DNA from: Planctomyces sp.
Lineage (GTDB): Bacteria > Planctomycetota > Planctomycetia > Planctomycetales > Planctomycetaceae
Direction: 5' to 3'
NCBI GenBank assembly: GCA_019636235.1
Contig: JAHBXW010000019.1
Span: 36,621-100,620 of the forward strand
Length of the DNA: 64,000 nucleotides
Part shown: positions 16,184-27,438 of the stretch, in pieces
How positions within the stretch are numbered: position 1 is the stretch's first letter
Layout: each line of letters opens with the position of its first letter
The notes under the pieces: model-generated
Told to the model about the DNA's origin: nothing
What the model saw: only the letters and a program-made list of their open reading frames with translations
Databases searched by the model: none
Program-made: the position numbers and the translations under genes

Positions 16184-17329
16184 TCACGCGGCGGCCCGCG
16201 CTGCCGCGCCTCCCACCTCCCGCCAGACCGACAGGTACTGCTCCGCCGCCGCGTCGATGGAGTACAGCCGCTCGATCCGCTGACGGCCGCGCTCCCCCAG
16301 CCGCCGACGGTGTTCCGCGGGACGCTGCAGCAGATCGAAGCACGCGTCAGCCAGCGCGTCGGCGTCGTTGATCGGCACGACGAACCCCGCCTCGCCCACG
16401 AGATCGGCCGAGTCCCCCGCGTCGGTCGTCACCACCGGCACGCCGCAGGCCAGCGCCTCCCCCAGCGAATTCGAGAACGCCTCGCTGACGGAGGCGCTGA
16501 CGGCGATGTCCAGGGCGGCTTGAACCCGCGGCATGTCCGTCCGCTCGCCGAGCAGCAGGAACCTGTCGGAAGCGGACTCCCGCAGCGCCGCGCGGAGCGG
16601 CGCGTTGTCGGAATGAATGTTGTCTCCGCACATCACGAACCGCGCATCGGGACGGCTCTGGCTTAGTCGCTGCATGGCCCGGATGAAAATGTCGCTGCCC
16701 TTCAACCGGGAGTACCGGGCGGCCAGCCCGATCAGCGGAGTCTGCTCGCCGACGCCCAGCTCGCCGCGGATCTCCGCCCGCGCCAGCGGGTCCGGCCGGA
16801 ACCGCGTCGTGTCGAAGCCGTTGGGAATCAGCCGCATCCGCGCGCCGTCATAGCCGGCGTCGACGTGCGTCTGCAGCCCCGTGCGGGAGTTCGCAAGAAT
16901 CAGCCGCGGGGCGGACCGCGACAGCCGCGCGCACGCCCGGGCCGCCAGCAGCGTCGAACGGCTGTCAACGCCCGGCTGCAGCGTCGCGTGCCGCAGGTTC
17001 CAGATCAGCGGCGGGCGGCCGCACAGCGGACCGGCAAGCGCCCCCAGCAGGTCCGCATGGTACAGCCACGTCTGCAGCACATCCGGCTTCAATGCGCGAA
17101 GCAGCTTCGTGACGCGCCACAGGCCGCGCGGGTCCGGCACCCCGGGCGACAGCCGCAGATGGTGGACTTCGATGCCCATCCATTCCAGCTGCTCGGCCGC
17201 CGGCCCGATGTGCGTCATGTTGATCACCGAGAACGTCAGGCCTCGCGTCCGCAGCGACGCGAGCACGTTCCGGAGCATCACCGGCGTGCCGCCGGGCCCC
17301 AGGCCGGTGATCAGATGACAGACGTGCAT
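16184..17329 (-). CDS. Glycosyltransferase family 4
   Basis: A 381-residue GT-B enzyme starting MHVCHLITGLGPGGTPVML, the usual GT4 N-terminal glycine loop. It continues with VLQTWLYHADLLGALAG, NLRHA, LILANSRTGLQTHVDAGY and LIPNGFDTTRFRPDP. The donor-binding half contains LIGLAARYSRLKGSDIFIRA, LLGERTDMPRVQAALDI and SVSEAFSNSLGEALACGVPVV (the GT4 E-x7-E motif), then VTTDAGDSADLVG. Acceptor and sugar cannot be read from sequence. It sits between an AsnB-like gene and the second GT4 gene, all leftwards. The longer frame to 18106 is a shadow of the AsnB gene and was rejected. Confidence 0.9.
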   Translation of the reverse strand: MHVCHLITGLGPGGTPVMLRNVLASLRTRGLTFSVINMTHIGPAAEQLEWMGIEVHHLRLSPGVPDPRGLWRVTKLLRALKPDVLQTWLYHADLLGALAGPLCGRPPLIWNLRHATLQPGVDSRSTLLAARACARLSRSAPRLILANSRTGLQTHVDAGYDGARMRLIPNGFDTTRFRPDPLARAEIRGELGVGEQTPLIGLAARYSRLKGSDIFIRAMQRLSQSRPDARFVMCGDNIHSDNAPLRAALRESASDRFLLLGERTDMPRVQAALDIAVSASVSEAFSNSLGEALACGVPVVTTDAGDSADLVGEAGFVVPINDADALADACFDLLQRPAEHRRRLGERGRQRIERLYSIDAAAEQYLSVWREVGGAAARAAA

Positions 17330-17361
17330 GGTCCTGTTCGGTTCGGTGGGTTCGATGGACG

Positions 17362-19311
17362 TCACGCGACCTGCCGCCGCGATGCCGCCGACTGTTGCCG
17401 CTCCTGCCAGGCCTGAAACATCAAAATCGGCCACAGCCTCGCCGAGGCGTCGCATTCCTCCAGCAGGTGCGCGCCCCACGCCGCCTGCACCGCGACAGGA
17501 TTCCAGAATCCCTCGTCCGCCAGCCGCCGCCGCGACAGCAGCGCCTCCGCCCAGTCCCGCAGCGGTCCCCGCAGCCATTCGCCCAGCGGCACGCCGAAGC
17601 CTTGCTTGGGGCGGTCGAACAGAGCCCGCGGGACGAACCGCTCGAGCGCCTGCCGCAGCACCACCTTGCCCTGGCCCCGCTGCTGCAGCATCGCCGCCGG
17701 CAGCTTCGACGCGAACTCCGCGATCCGGTGATCCAGCAGCGGCGCGCGCGATTCCAGGCCGACCGCCATCGTCGCCCGGTCGACCTTCGCCAGGATGTCG
17801 TCCGGCAGATACGTCGCCGCATCCATCAGCATCATTCGCCGCAGCCGCGACAGCGTCCCCCCCTCCGGCGCCTGAAAGGCGCGACAGGCGACGCTGCCCT
17901 GGGCGACGACCTCCGAGGGATCCGCCCAGACCGACAACAGCGCGCGGTACGCGTGGTCGAACGTCGGCTGGCCGACGATCCGCGCGGCGTGCAGCAGCTT
18001 TCGGCCCGGCGAGCCGCGCCGAGACCGTTCCAGAACTCCACCCGTGCGCAGCACGGCCGCCGCCGCCTGACGGAACACGCGCGGACACCAGCGGGCCGCG
18101 CCCCACAGCCGATCCAGCGCCGCGTAACGGGCGTACCCGCCGAAGATTTCGTCTCCCCCGTCCCCCGACAGGCTGACCGTGACGTGCCGCCGCGCCAGCG
18201 CCGCCACCAGGCAGGTCGGGATCTGCGACGCGTCGGCGAACGGCTCGTCGTAGATCTCCGGCAGCCGCGGCACGACGTCCAGCGTCTCCCGGGCCGTCAC
18301 GTACAGCTCCGTGTGATCGGTTCGCAGATGCCGGGCGACCGCCTCGGCATAGGGCGCTTCGTCGTACGTCGCCGATTCGAATCCAATCGTGAATGTGCGC
18401 ACCGGCCGCAGGCTTTCCGCCTGCATCAGCGCCACGATCAGCGAGGAATCGATGCCACCGGACAGAAACGCCCCCAGCGGCACGTCGGCGACCATCTGTT
18501 CGCGAATCGTGCGGCGCAGCAGGCGTTCGAGCTGCGCGGCGGCCTCGTCGAGCGTTCCGCGGAATGGTTCGCGGCCGCCGGCCTGCGCCAGGCCCGGCAG
18601 GTCCCAGTACGGCTGCGGGCGGGGAATCCGGCTGAACGGGATGTCCCGCTCGCGGAACGTGAGAAACGTTCCCGGGACAAGCTTCTCCGTCCCGCGATAG
18701 ATCGTGTCAGGCCCCGGGACGCAACCGAACCGCGCGAACTGACTGAGCGCCTCGCGATGCATGTCCGTCCGCATCGCCGGATGCTGCCGGAGCGCCCGAA
18801 GCTCCGATCCGAACAGCAGCACGCCGTTGTGAATGCCATAGTACAGCGGCTTTTCGCCGAAACGGTCCCGCGCCAGCGACAACGTCCGCGTCCGCCGGTC
18901 CCACACCGCCAGCGCGAACATCCCCACGCTTTTCTTGAGCGCCGTCTCGAGCCCCCAGGCCTCGATGGCCTCCAGCAGGATTTCCGTGTCAGAGCCGCCG
19001 CGGGGCTGGAAGCGATGGCTGGCGTCGAGCCCCGCGCGCAGTTCGGCGGCGTTATAGATTTCGCCGTTGAACGCGATGACTGACTGGCCCGACGCGGACG
19101 TCATGGGCTGCCGGCCGGCGGGCGACAGGTCGCGGATGGCCAGCCGGCGGAAGCCGAGCGCGAGGCCGGCGGGGGCCTCGACGAACACGTCGTCGTCATC
19201 GGGACCGCGGTGCGCGAGCTGTTGATTCATGCGGGCGGCGCGGTCGCCGAGCGCCGCCGCTGAGAGCGGCCGCGCCGCGACGGGCTGCCAGAATCCCGCG
19301 AATCCACACAT
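17362..19311 (-). CDS. asnB: Asparagine synthetase (glutamine-hydrolysing)-like amidotransferase of a polysaccharide cluster
   Basis: A 649-residue class II amidotransferase. Cys2 (MCGFAGF) becomes the catalytic N-terminal cysteine after Met removal. LAHRGPDD, RLAIRDLSPAGRQPM and FNGEIYNAAELR form the glutaminase domain. The synthetase half has LGAFLSGGIDSSLIVALM with the PP-loop at 284-290, TFTIGFESATYDEAPYA, SLSGDGGDEIFGGYARY and MDAATYLPDDILAKVDRATM. The last part, ESRAPLLDHRIAEFASKLPA, is conserved. Glycan-cluster AsnB proteins are proposed to amidate uronic acids or sugar intermediates; whether this one makes asparagine or modifies a glycan cannot be decided. It leads the envelope operon and is probably cotranscribed with the downstream glycosyltransferases. 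Confidence 0.9.
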   Translation of the reverse strand: MCGFAGFWQPVAARPLSAAALGDRAARMNQQLAHRGPDDDDVFVEAPAGLALGFRRLAIRDLSPAGRQPMTSASGQSVIAFNGEIYNAAELRAGLDASHRFQPRGGSDTEILLEAIEAWGLETALKKSVGMFALAVWDRRTRTLSLARDRFGEKPLYYGIHNGVLLFGSELRALRQHPAMRTDMHREALSQFARFGCVPGPDTIYRGTEKLVPGTFLTFRERDIPFSRIPRPQPYWDLPGLAQAGGREPFRGTLDEAAAQLERLLRRTIREQMVADVPLGAFLSGGIDSSLIVALMQAESLRPVRTFTIGFESATYDEAPYAEAVARHLRTDHTELYVTARETLDVVPRLPEIYDEPFADASQIPTCLVAALARRHVTVSLSGDGGDEIFGGYARYAALDRLWGAARWCPRVFRQAAAAVLRTGGVLERSRRGSPGRKLLHAARIVGQPTFDHAYRALLSVWADPSEVVAQGSVACRAFQAPEGGTLSRLRRMMLMDAATYLPDDILAKVDRATMAVGLESRAPLLDHRIAEFASKLPAAMLQQRGQGKVVLRQALERFVPRALFDRPKQGFGVPLGEWLRGPLRDWAEALLSRRRLADEGFWNPVAVQAAWGAHLLEECDASARLWPILMFQAWQERQQSAASRRQVA

Positions 19312-19664
19312 GGCCGTAATCTCGAAATCGCTCGGCGAAGGGGGCGACCGGGGATCCGGTCGTCCCGCGGCTTGGGGGCGGCCTCCCGGATGCGGCGTTC
19401 GATCCGCCCCCTTGCGGCTGCGGCGACTTCCCCCCCGGGACGGCGCAGCGGCCAGCCGCGCGGGCGGTTCTTCCCACAGATCAACGATTTGAGTCAAGCG
19501 GAATCTGCCGGAGGAACCGTCCGCAAGCCCGCCGACGGGGGAACCGGCGGGATGCGGAGCCCGTGGCTGGCGGAACGCACAACCATGCCGATGTCGCTCG
19601 CCGCCAGCCAAGCCGCCAGCACCTCAGGCGCCGGTTCCGGGCGTCCATCCACGGCAGCTCGCCG
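19312..19664. other. Intergenic region, nothing identified
   Basis: About 350 bases upstream of the AsnB-like gene and downstream of a small membrane protein gene. Very G+C-rich. No coding pattern or RNA was recognised. It must contain the promoter of the envelope operon, but no clear hexamers stand out. Confidence 0.3.
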
Positions 19665-20084
19665 TCAAGAACCGGCCTGCGGATCTGAGACGGCCGCAAT
19701 TTGATCCGACTTGCCCCGCTTCTCGAATCGCTCGCCAATCAACAGCGGAACTGTCAGAACCAGAATGCATACGGAAGTCAGATTTGCGGGGAAGGTTCCC
19801 ACCGGATCAGCGATGATGGATTCCAATCTCCGCTGACGACTCATGCCGGTCTGAGGCAGCAGGAGTACCGAGAGCACGACGCCGAGAACAACCACACCGA
19901 CGAACGCCGCACGCCTGTTGCCCGCCACGAACAGCAACCCCCACATCGCGGTCGGCAGTGCTGACAGACCCGCGTACAGAACCAGGAAGGGGAGCGAGGA
20001 CTGCTTGGCGCAGCTCCATGCCAGGAAACCCAATAACCAGCCGGCGGAGACAGTTGCCGCGACGGCAGAGACGCGCCGGAACAT
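19665..20084 (-). CDS. Small four-span membrane protein, unknown function
   Basis: A 139-residue protein with four hydrophobic segments: VSAGWLLGFLAWSCA, FLVLYAGLSALPTAMWGLLFVA, FVGVVVLGVVLSVLLLP and LTSVCILVLTVPLLIGE. It ends in a short charged cytoplasmic tail (RFEKRGKSDQIAAVSDP). The ATG at 20084 was chosen because a very good ribosome binding site (GGGAGGTG) lies eight bases upstream; the longer in-frame start at 20273 adds a low-complexity Arg-rich stretch. No family recognised. Codon use is slightly less G+C-rich than its neighbours. It stands alone. Confidence 0.65.
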   Translation of the reverse strand: MFRRVSAVAATVSAGWLLGFLAWSCAKQSSLPFLVLYAGLSALPTAMWGLLFVAGNRRAAFVGVVVLGVVLSVLLLPQTGMSRQRRLESIIADPVGTFPANLTSVCILVLTVPLLIGERFEKRGKSDQIAAVSDPQAGS

Positions 20085-20526
20085 CGGATGCACCTCCCGT
20101 TCAGGGCTCCAGCGATCAGCCCTTGCCGGAGTTGCCGAGGATCGACCGGGAACTACACGAAGATACGTCGTGCGTCGTCCAAGTTCACTCCCTATGCGAG
20201 CGTCCGCCGTTTCGGGCGCAACCCAGGTGGGTTGTCCGGGTTGGCGGGGGCTTCTCCATCTGGCTCCCGGCAATCTACCGGAGGATGTGATCTCGCCTGG
20301 CAGAGCCTATGTGGCACGCGAGCTCTCCCCCGCGTCGTTCTCGGCGTGCGGCGAATGGCCGTCATTCGCGTCGCTTCCTTCGGAACCTCGGCTGGTCGCA
20401 GCCTGCTCCAGCCGGGGCCGCGCACGAGGGGCGCGATTCCGAGGGGATGAGCGCCACGGCTCGGGCACGGCCGGACAATTCGGCCGCGGCACGCAAACCC
20501 GGCGCGGTCCCTCTTCCGCGTGACCG
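20085..20526. other. Intergenic region, nothing identified
   Basis: About 440 bases with several overlapping short frames on both strands, all Arg/Ser/Pro-rich and mutually inconsistent. No ribosome binding site or RNA structure supports a gene. Confidence 0.3.
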
Positions 20527-23302
<2,776 letters not shown>

Positions 23303-23391
23303 TCAACCGGGCGCGCGGGAATCCGCGGAAGCCCACAGACGCTGGGCCCAATGACGCCCTCCCCGGCACGCCAGCCGCCGGGGCACGCCGC

Positions 23392-24234
23392 TCAGTCCGA
23401 TTCCGGACGCGGCGTGTTCGCCCAGTGCCCTGACGGATCCGAGCCCGCCACCCACACACCCTTCCCGTTCCAGCCCAGGTGCGCCCGCACGTCCGCCGCC
23501 GCGTATCGCAGCGTCAGACCGCAGCGCCGGCGGTCCGATTCGTTCGCCTCCGAACCGTGCAATAGAAGGTCCGAATGGATCGAACACTCCCCCGCCTTCA
23601 GGCAGTCGTCGACCGGCTGACCGAATTGCTCGGGATTCTCGATCGTCTGGTTCAGCACGTTGTGCTCGCCCGGGTTGCTTTCCCGGAACGTCATGTGGCC
23701 GAAGTGGTGCGACCCCTGAATGAACCGCATGCACGCGTTTTCGACGTCGGCGTCGTCGATCGCCAGCCAGACCGTCAGGGCGCGGGTCGGCGTCAGCGGC
23801 CAGTAGCTGGCGTCCTGGTGCCAGGCGACCTGCTTGCCGTCGCGCGGCATCTTGCAGAAGAAATGCGAGCCCCAGCCGACGACGTTCGGTCCCAGAATGT
23901 CCTTCACGACGGCCACGATCCGCGGCTCGGTCAGAATGTCCCACACGCGACCGTACTTGAGGTGCGCGGAGCTGATCGAATAGCTGTCGCCGCCGGCGGC
24001 CGTCACACGGGCCAGCAGGTCATCGAAGTAGGCGCGAATGCCAGTGATCTCTTCCGCCGAGAAGATCGGGATTGGCCGGACGAAGCCGTTCTGGTTGAAG
24101 GCCTCGACCTGTTCGGGCGTCAGAATCTGCGGGTCAGTGACCGTGCTGGGGTAGAACCGGAGGTCGCGTTCGATCCGTTTCAAGTCGTCTTGATCGGGAA
24201 CGATTTTGTATTGCGGCGTGGTCGCGGAGGTCAT
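23392..24234 (-). CDS. Phytanoyl-CoA dioxygenase (PhyH) family protein
   Basis: A 280-residue Fe(II)/2-oxoglutarate-dependent oxygenase-like protein. The iron facial triad is visible: VAWHQDASYW gives His139 and Asp141, and HSDLLLHGSEAN gives the distal His226. The conserved 2-oxoglutarate-binding Arg is likely in GLTLRYAA. The N-terminal LTPEQVEAFNQNGFVRPIPI matches the family start. MRFIQGSHHFGHM is also conserved. Planctomycetes encode many PhyH proteins that hydroxylate small molecules; the substrate is unknown. It lies between yidC and guaB on the same strand with a 39-base gap to yidC, and could share a transcript with it. Confidence 0.9.
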   Translation of the reverse strand: MTSATTPQYKIVPDQDDLKRIERDLRFYPSTVTDPQILTPEQVEAFNQNGFVRPIPIFSAEEITGIRAYFDDLLARVTAAGGDSYSISSAHLKYGRVWDILTEPRIVAVVKDILGPNVVGWGSHFFCKMPRDGKQVAWHQDASYWPLTPTRALTVWLAIDDADVENACMRFIQGSHHFGHMTFRESNPGEHNVLNQTIENPEQFGQPVDDCLKAGECSIHSDLLLHGSEANESDRRRCGLTLRYAAADVRAHLGWNGKGVWVAGSDPSGHWANTPRPESD

Positions 24235-24273
24235 GACAGTCTCGAAGTCGGACGTCGGACGAGGTCGGGGAAA

Positions 24274-26376
24274 TCAGGTCGATGAGCCGGAACGGTTCTG
24301 CACGGAAAGGCCCAGCCAGGCGCGGAGGCGATCCCACAGCGACGGCGCGGGGGCCGAGAACCGGGCCGTGCGATCTCGGGACGCGGCGCCATTCCGGGGC
24401 GCCGGAGGCTTGCCGTTGGTCTGCTTCTTGGCCTCGTCGGCCGCCTCCAGCAGCTTGTCGAACAGCGTCTTCTTGCGCGGTTTCGATTCGTCCCGCTTCC
24501 GCTTCTCCGCCTGACGCGCCTCGATCCGCGGCTTCAACCGGTCCAGCAGCTTCCGCTCCGCAATCCCCCACAGGCTCGACGCGATGAAGTAAATGCACAG
24601 CCCGGCCGGCGACTTGTAGAACAGGAAGCCCATGAACACCGTCATGAACGTCATCAGCCGGTTGCTCAGCTTCTGCTCTTCGTTCATCGCCGGCGGCATG
24701 AACAGCTTCTGCTGCACCAGGAACAACCCGACTGTAATCAGCGGCAGCAGGTTGAAATCCCGCGTATTCAGCAGCGGCAGCGCGAACGGCAACCGGAACA
24801 GCGCGTCCGGACCCGCCAGATTGTCGATCCACAGGAACCGCGCCAGGCGCAGGTCGACCGCGTAGAACAATGCGTTGTACAGCCCGATGAAGATCGGCAG
24901 CTGCAGAAAGATCGGCAGGCAGCCCGACAGCGGGTTGTAGTTGTGCTTGCGGAACAGGTCCCGCTGCGCGATCGCAAATTTCTCCGGCTCCTTGGTGTAT
25001 TTCTTCCGCAGCTCCTGCAGCTCGGGCTGAATCTCCTTCATCTTCTGCGCGCCTGCCGTCTGCCGCAGCGAAATCGGGAACATCAGTCCCCGCACGCAGG
25101 CCGTCAACAGGATGATCGCCAGCCAGTAGGGCGCTCCCAGCCGGTGGTGGAAGAAGTTCATGATGGCCAGCAGGCTGCGGCTGATGACCCGCCACCAGCC
25201 GTAGTTCATGACCGGCTCGGCGCCGATCGCCTCCAGCAGATCGGACCGCTTGGGCCCCAGGTACAGATCGAACGAGTGCGTCGTCGACTCGCCGGCCGCC
25301 AGATTCAGATCAACCGACGTGAACTCGAGCGCCACATCGCTGCGCTCGACCGGCGTCGCCTCGTGCACCAGGAACGGCCGCGCCTCGGTGAAGTACGGGT
25401 CCGGGCGGCCGTCGCCATCCGCATCCCGCAACTGGCTCTCCCGGGGGGCCAACAGCGCCGTGAAGAATTGCACATCTCCGCCGGCGTACCGCAGCGGCAG
25501 CCGCCAGGCCGTCACCAGGCCGGGGTTGTTCTGATCCCGCGCCTTCTGGAGCTGGTCGACCACCTTGCTGGCGGTCAGCGAAACCGGCGTGACGTCCTGC
25601 TCCGTGGCGGAGCTGTCCAGCGTGCCGGCTTTCAGCTCGATGAACGTGCGCGCGTTGTCCGGATCCTCAAGCGGCAGCCCGACCGGACCCGTCATGCGAT
25701 AGCGGGTCTGGCGAGGCGCGTCGCCGCGGTTCTCGATCGTCAGGTCGACGCCCAGCAGGTAGCCCGTCGCTTCGCTGTCGCGAACGGCGACGTTGCCCTT
25801 CTTCAGTTCATACTTCTTGCGGACTTCCAGGGAGCCGTCCGGCGAAGCGTAGCGGTACGTGACCCCGCCCTCGCTGACCGAATCCGGCACGACTTCCCAG
25901 TCGACGTCGCTCAGCGACAGCCCGGCCGCCTTCAACTGGGCGTCGATCAGGGGAACCGACGTCGCCAGCGTCCGCCGCACCTCGTCTTCGCCCTTGCCGC
26001 CGTGGTTGTTGCCGACGACCTTCAGCGGGGCCTGGCGGTCCAGCGTGGTGTAATGGGGATCGAGCAGTTCGGCCGCGACGACCGCGGCGCCGCGGGACGT
26101 CGTCGTCACGCGAAGGAAATACTCGAGGGCGCCGTCGCCCATGGGCCCCGGCGGGCCAAGCACGACGACCCGCCGCGGATGCTCGACGATATTCCCGGTG
26201 GCCTCGGGGCCCGCTGGCTGTGCTTCGGCGATGGCGGCCTGCGGATCGCGATCCTGTTGAGCCAGGTTGGCGGGCCGTTTGGGCTTGGGAAACAGATCGG
26301 GGAACAGCCGGGGCGCGAGGAGCACCCAGACGGCGGTGAACAGCAGGAACAGCGTGAAATAGCGACGGTTATCCAT
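24274..26376 (-). CDS. yidC: Membrane protein insertase YidC
   Basis: A 700-residue YidC/Oxa1/Alb3 insertase. Residues 1-25 form the first membrane segment (MDNRRYFTLFLLFTAVWVLL), followed by a large periplasmic domain of about 390 residues. The conserved C-terminal insertase core has GWWRVISRSLLAIMNFFHHR, YWLAIILLTACVRGLMFPIS with the hydrophilic-groove Arg, KMKEIQPELQELRKKY, NPLSGCLPIFLQLPIFIGLY, LLPLITVGLFLVQQK and FYKSPAGLCIYFIASSLWGI. A long basic C-terminal tail (KRKRDESKPRKK) may bind the ribosome. It inserts proteins into the cytoplasmic membrane, with or without SecYEG. The ATG at 26376 begins at the expected MDNRR start. Confidence 0.95.
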   Translation of the reverse strand: MDNRRYFTLFLLFTAVWVLLAPRLFPDLFPKPKRPANLAQQDRDPQAAIAEAQPAGPEATGNIVEHPRRVVVLGPPGPMGDGALEYFLRVTTTSRGAAVVAAELLDPHYTTLDRQAPLKVVGNNHGGKGEDEVRRTLATSVPLIDAQLKAAGLSLSDVDWEVVPDSVSEGGVTYRYASPDGSLEVRKKYELKKGNVAVRDSEATGYLLGVDLTIENRGDAPRQTRYRMTGPVGLPLEDPDNARTFIELKAGTLDSSATEQDVTPVSLTASKVVDQLQKARDQNNPGLVTAWRLPLRYAGGDVQFFTALLAPRESQLRDADGDGRPDPYFTEARPFLVHEATPVERSDVALEFTSVDLNLAAGESTTHSFDLYLGPKRSDLLEAIGAEPVMNYGWWRVISRSLLAIMNFFHHRLGAPYWLAIILLTACVRGLMFPISLRQTAGAQKMKEIQPELQELRKKYTKEPEKFAIAQRDLFRKHNYNPLSGCLPIFLQLPIFIGLYNALFYAVDLRLARFLWIDNLAGPDALFRLPFALPLLNTRDFNLLPLITVGLFLVQQKLFMPPAMNEEQKLSNRLMTFMTVFMGFLFYKSPAGLCIYFIASSLWGIAERKLLDRLKPRIEARQAEKRKRDESKPRKKTLFDKLLEAADEAKKQTNGKPPAPRNGAASRDRTARFSAPAPSLWDRLRAWLGLSVQNRSGSST

Positions 26377-26683
26377 GTGACTCACTCGGGCGCCGGCGTG
26401 GCGCCGCAATCGCGGCCGGTGGTCGCAGACCGACAAGGCGGACGGCTCCTCCGACCCGCTTTGGCAGCGGAGGGTCGCCGTGCGGGGCCGACCGCCGTGG
26501 CATCCGGCGGGCCGCGGGTGATGCGCGGGGAACCGGAGGCGTTGGCGGCCGGGGCGTGTCGCGGCAGGCGACGGCGCACGGCGTCCCCAGTGTAGGTAAA
26601 CCGGGCCCGGAATTTCTCGGGGAAACGGGGGCTTCCGTCCCTTTTCAGGGGAACTCGTCCCGGTAGACTAACGGGAACCGCCC
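26377..26683. other. Divergent intergenic region between yidC and tRNA-Gly
   Basis: About 300 bases carrying the promoters of yidC (leftwards) and tRNA-Gly (rightwards). A TAGACT hexamer lies just upstream of the tRNA and could be its -10 element; no matching -35 is convincing. No gene seen. Confidence 0.35.
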
Positions 26684-26756
26684 GCGGGCGTAACTCAGTT
26701 GGTAGAGTGTCAGCTTCCCAAGCTGAATGTCGAGGGTTCGAGTCCCTTCGCCCGCT
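26684..26756 (+). tRNA. tRNA-Gly(CCC), integration target of the prophage
   Basis: A 73-nt cloverleaf. The acceptor stem GCGGGCG pairs with CGCCCGC. The D-arm is ACTC/GAGT with loop AGTTGGTA. The anticodon stem TCAGC/GCTGA encloses loop TTCCCAA, giving anticodon CCC (glycine, codon GGG). The T-arm GAGGG/CCCTT has loop TTCGAGT. The discriminator base is T and CCA is not encoded. A run of six T follows directly and probably ends transcription. The 3' part, from 26711 on, is also the attL core, so the phage restores an intact tRNA when it integrates. Confidence 0.95.
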
Positions 26757-26762
26757 TTTTTC
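26711..26762 (+). repeat. attL, 52-bp core repeat
   Basis: Identical for 52 bases to 63001-63052. It begins at the anticodon stem of tRNA-Gly (CAGCTTCCCAAGC) and continues through the T-arm, acceptor stem and the T-run. The base before it differs between the two copies (T at 26710, C at 63000), as does the base after it. This is the classical overlap of a tyrosine-recombinase attachment site with a tRNA 3' half. Confidence 0.95.
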
Positions 26763-26770
26763 CATGTCGC

Positions 26771-26825
26771 CGGACGGCCGAAGATTGCTAGCCAGTTAGG
26801 CTAACGAGCAAAAAGCGGACGGCCG
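26771..26825. promoter_or_regulatory. Paired 10-bp direct repeats flanking a small inverted repeat just inside attL
   Basis: CGGACGGCCG occurs at 26771-26780 and again at 26816-26825, 45 bp apart. Between them TAGCC (26789-26793) and GGCTA (26799-26803) form an inverted repeat with a 5-base spacer. The place, directly inside attL and before the first XRE gene, fits integrase arm-type sites or an operator. This is inference; only the repeats themselves are seen. Confidence 0.35.
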
Positions 26826-26880
26826 GATTCCTTGGAACACCCTGATCGAATTCGCGCGAGCTGGGTGCAATCCGGAGGCC

Positions 26881-27111
26881 ATGAACGTGATTCTTCAGGA
26901 TGAATTCCGCCGGCCCGTCACGGAGGAGCTGGAGAAGCAGCACCTCTCGAAGCGCGAACTCGCGCGACGCATGGGCGTCGACCCACCGTACGTCTTGCAG
27001 TACCTCAGTGGCCGCGTTTCTCCCGGACCCGACGTGATGGAACGCTTCTTCCGCGCGCTCGGTAAGACGCCGCAACTCATTCTCCACGATGCCGTGGCAG
27101 TAACGATTTGA
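26881..27111 (+). CDS. XRE-family helix-turn-helix regulator (prophage)
   Basis: A 76-residue protein that is almost entirely one HTH_XRE domain: LSKRELARRMGVDPPYVLQY forms the two DNA-contact helices, followed by LSGRVSPGPDVMERFFRALG. The ribosome binding site GGAGG lies three bases before the ATG. It is the first gene inside attL and precedes a second XRE gene on the same strand. Small phage regulators of this type usually act as repressor or Cro-like switch proteins. Which of the two is the lysogeny repressor cannot be decided from sequence. Confidence 0.8.
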   Translation: MNVILQDEFRRPVTEELEKQHLSKRELARRMGVDPPYVLQYLSGRVSPGPDVMERFFRALGKTPQLILHDAVAVTI

Positions 27112-27177
27112 CGTCGTCCTGCCAGCCAAAGCCTGCCGACACGAAGAACGAGCAGCTACAATCCCGGAGGTATGGAA

Positions 27178-27414
27178 GTGACGGCTAAACAGCTCCGAGC
27201 GATCGTCGGCGACAACATCCGCGTGCGCCGGCAGGAACTTGGCCTGACGCAGGTCGCGTTGGGCGAGGCGTGCGGCTGCAGTCACGTGCATGTTTCGATG
27301 ATGGAACGCGGCAAGACAGAGCCTTCTCTCACCCTGCTTGCCGCGCTGGCGGAGGCGCTTTCCACCAACCCGCAGGCCCTGCTGTCTCCGGAGATTTTTT
27401 CCCCGGCCGCTTGA
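27178..27414 (+). CDS. XRE-family helix-turn-helix regulator (prophage)
   Basis: A roughly 78-residue HTH_XRE protein: AIVGDNIRVRRQELGLTQVA leads into LGEACGCSHVHVSMMERGKT and EPSLTLLAALAEAL. This is a complete five-helix domain with almost no extension. A GGAGG sequence lies one base before an ATG at 27172 but seven bases before a GTG at 27178, so the GTG start fits translation better. The stop codon overlaps a TTGACG hexamer of a possible promoter. Together with the preceding XRE gene it probably forms the lysogeny control region, with a candidate palindromic operator immediately downstream. Confidence 0.8.
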   Translation: MTAKQLRAIVGDNIRVRRQELGLTQVALGEACGCSHVHVSMMERGKTEPSLTLLAALAEALSTNPQALLSPEIFSPAA

Positions 27415-27438
27415 CGGAATGTAGATATCACTTACATT
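27411..27438 (+). promoter_or_regulatory. Possible promoter with overlapping palindromic operator
   Basis: TTGACG (27411-27416), a 16-base spacer and TACATT (27433-27438) resemble a sigma-70 promoter (5/6 and 4/6 matches). The inverted repeat AATGTA/TACATT (27418-27423 and 27433-27438) overlaps it. The site is strikingly A+T-rich in a G+C-rich context and lies directly after an XRE gene. It would drive the rightward early genes and could be repressed by one of the XRE proteins. Confidence 0.45.

Noticed and set aside
17395..19083. 562-residue plus-strand frame opposite the AsnB-like gene
   Set aside because: Composition is Arg/Gln/Pro-rich and no motif is recognisable; the minus-strand frame has an intact amidotransferase and PP-loop domain.
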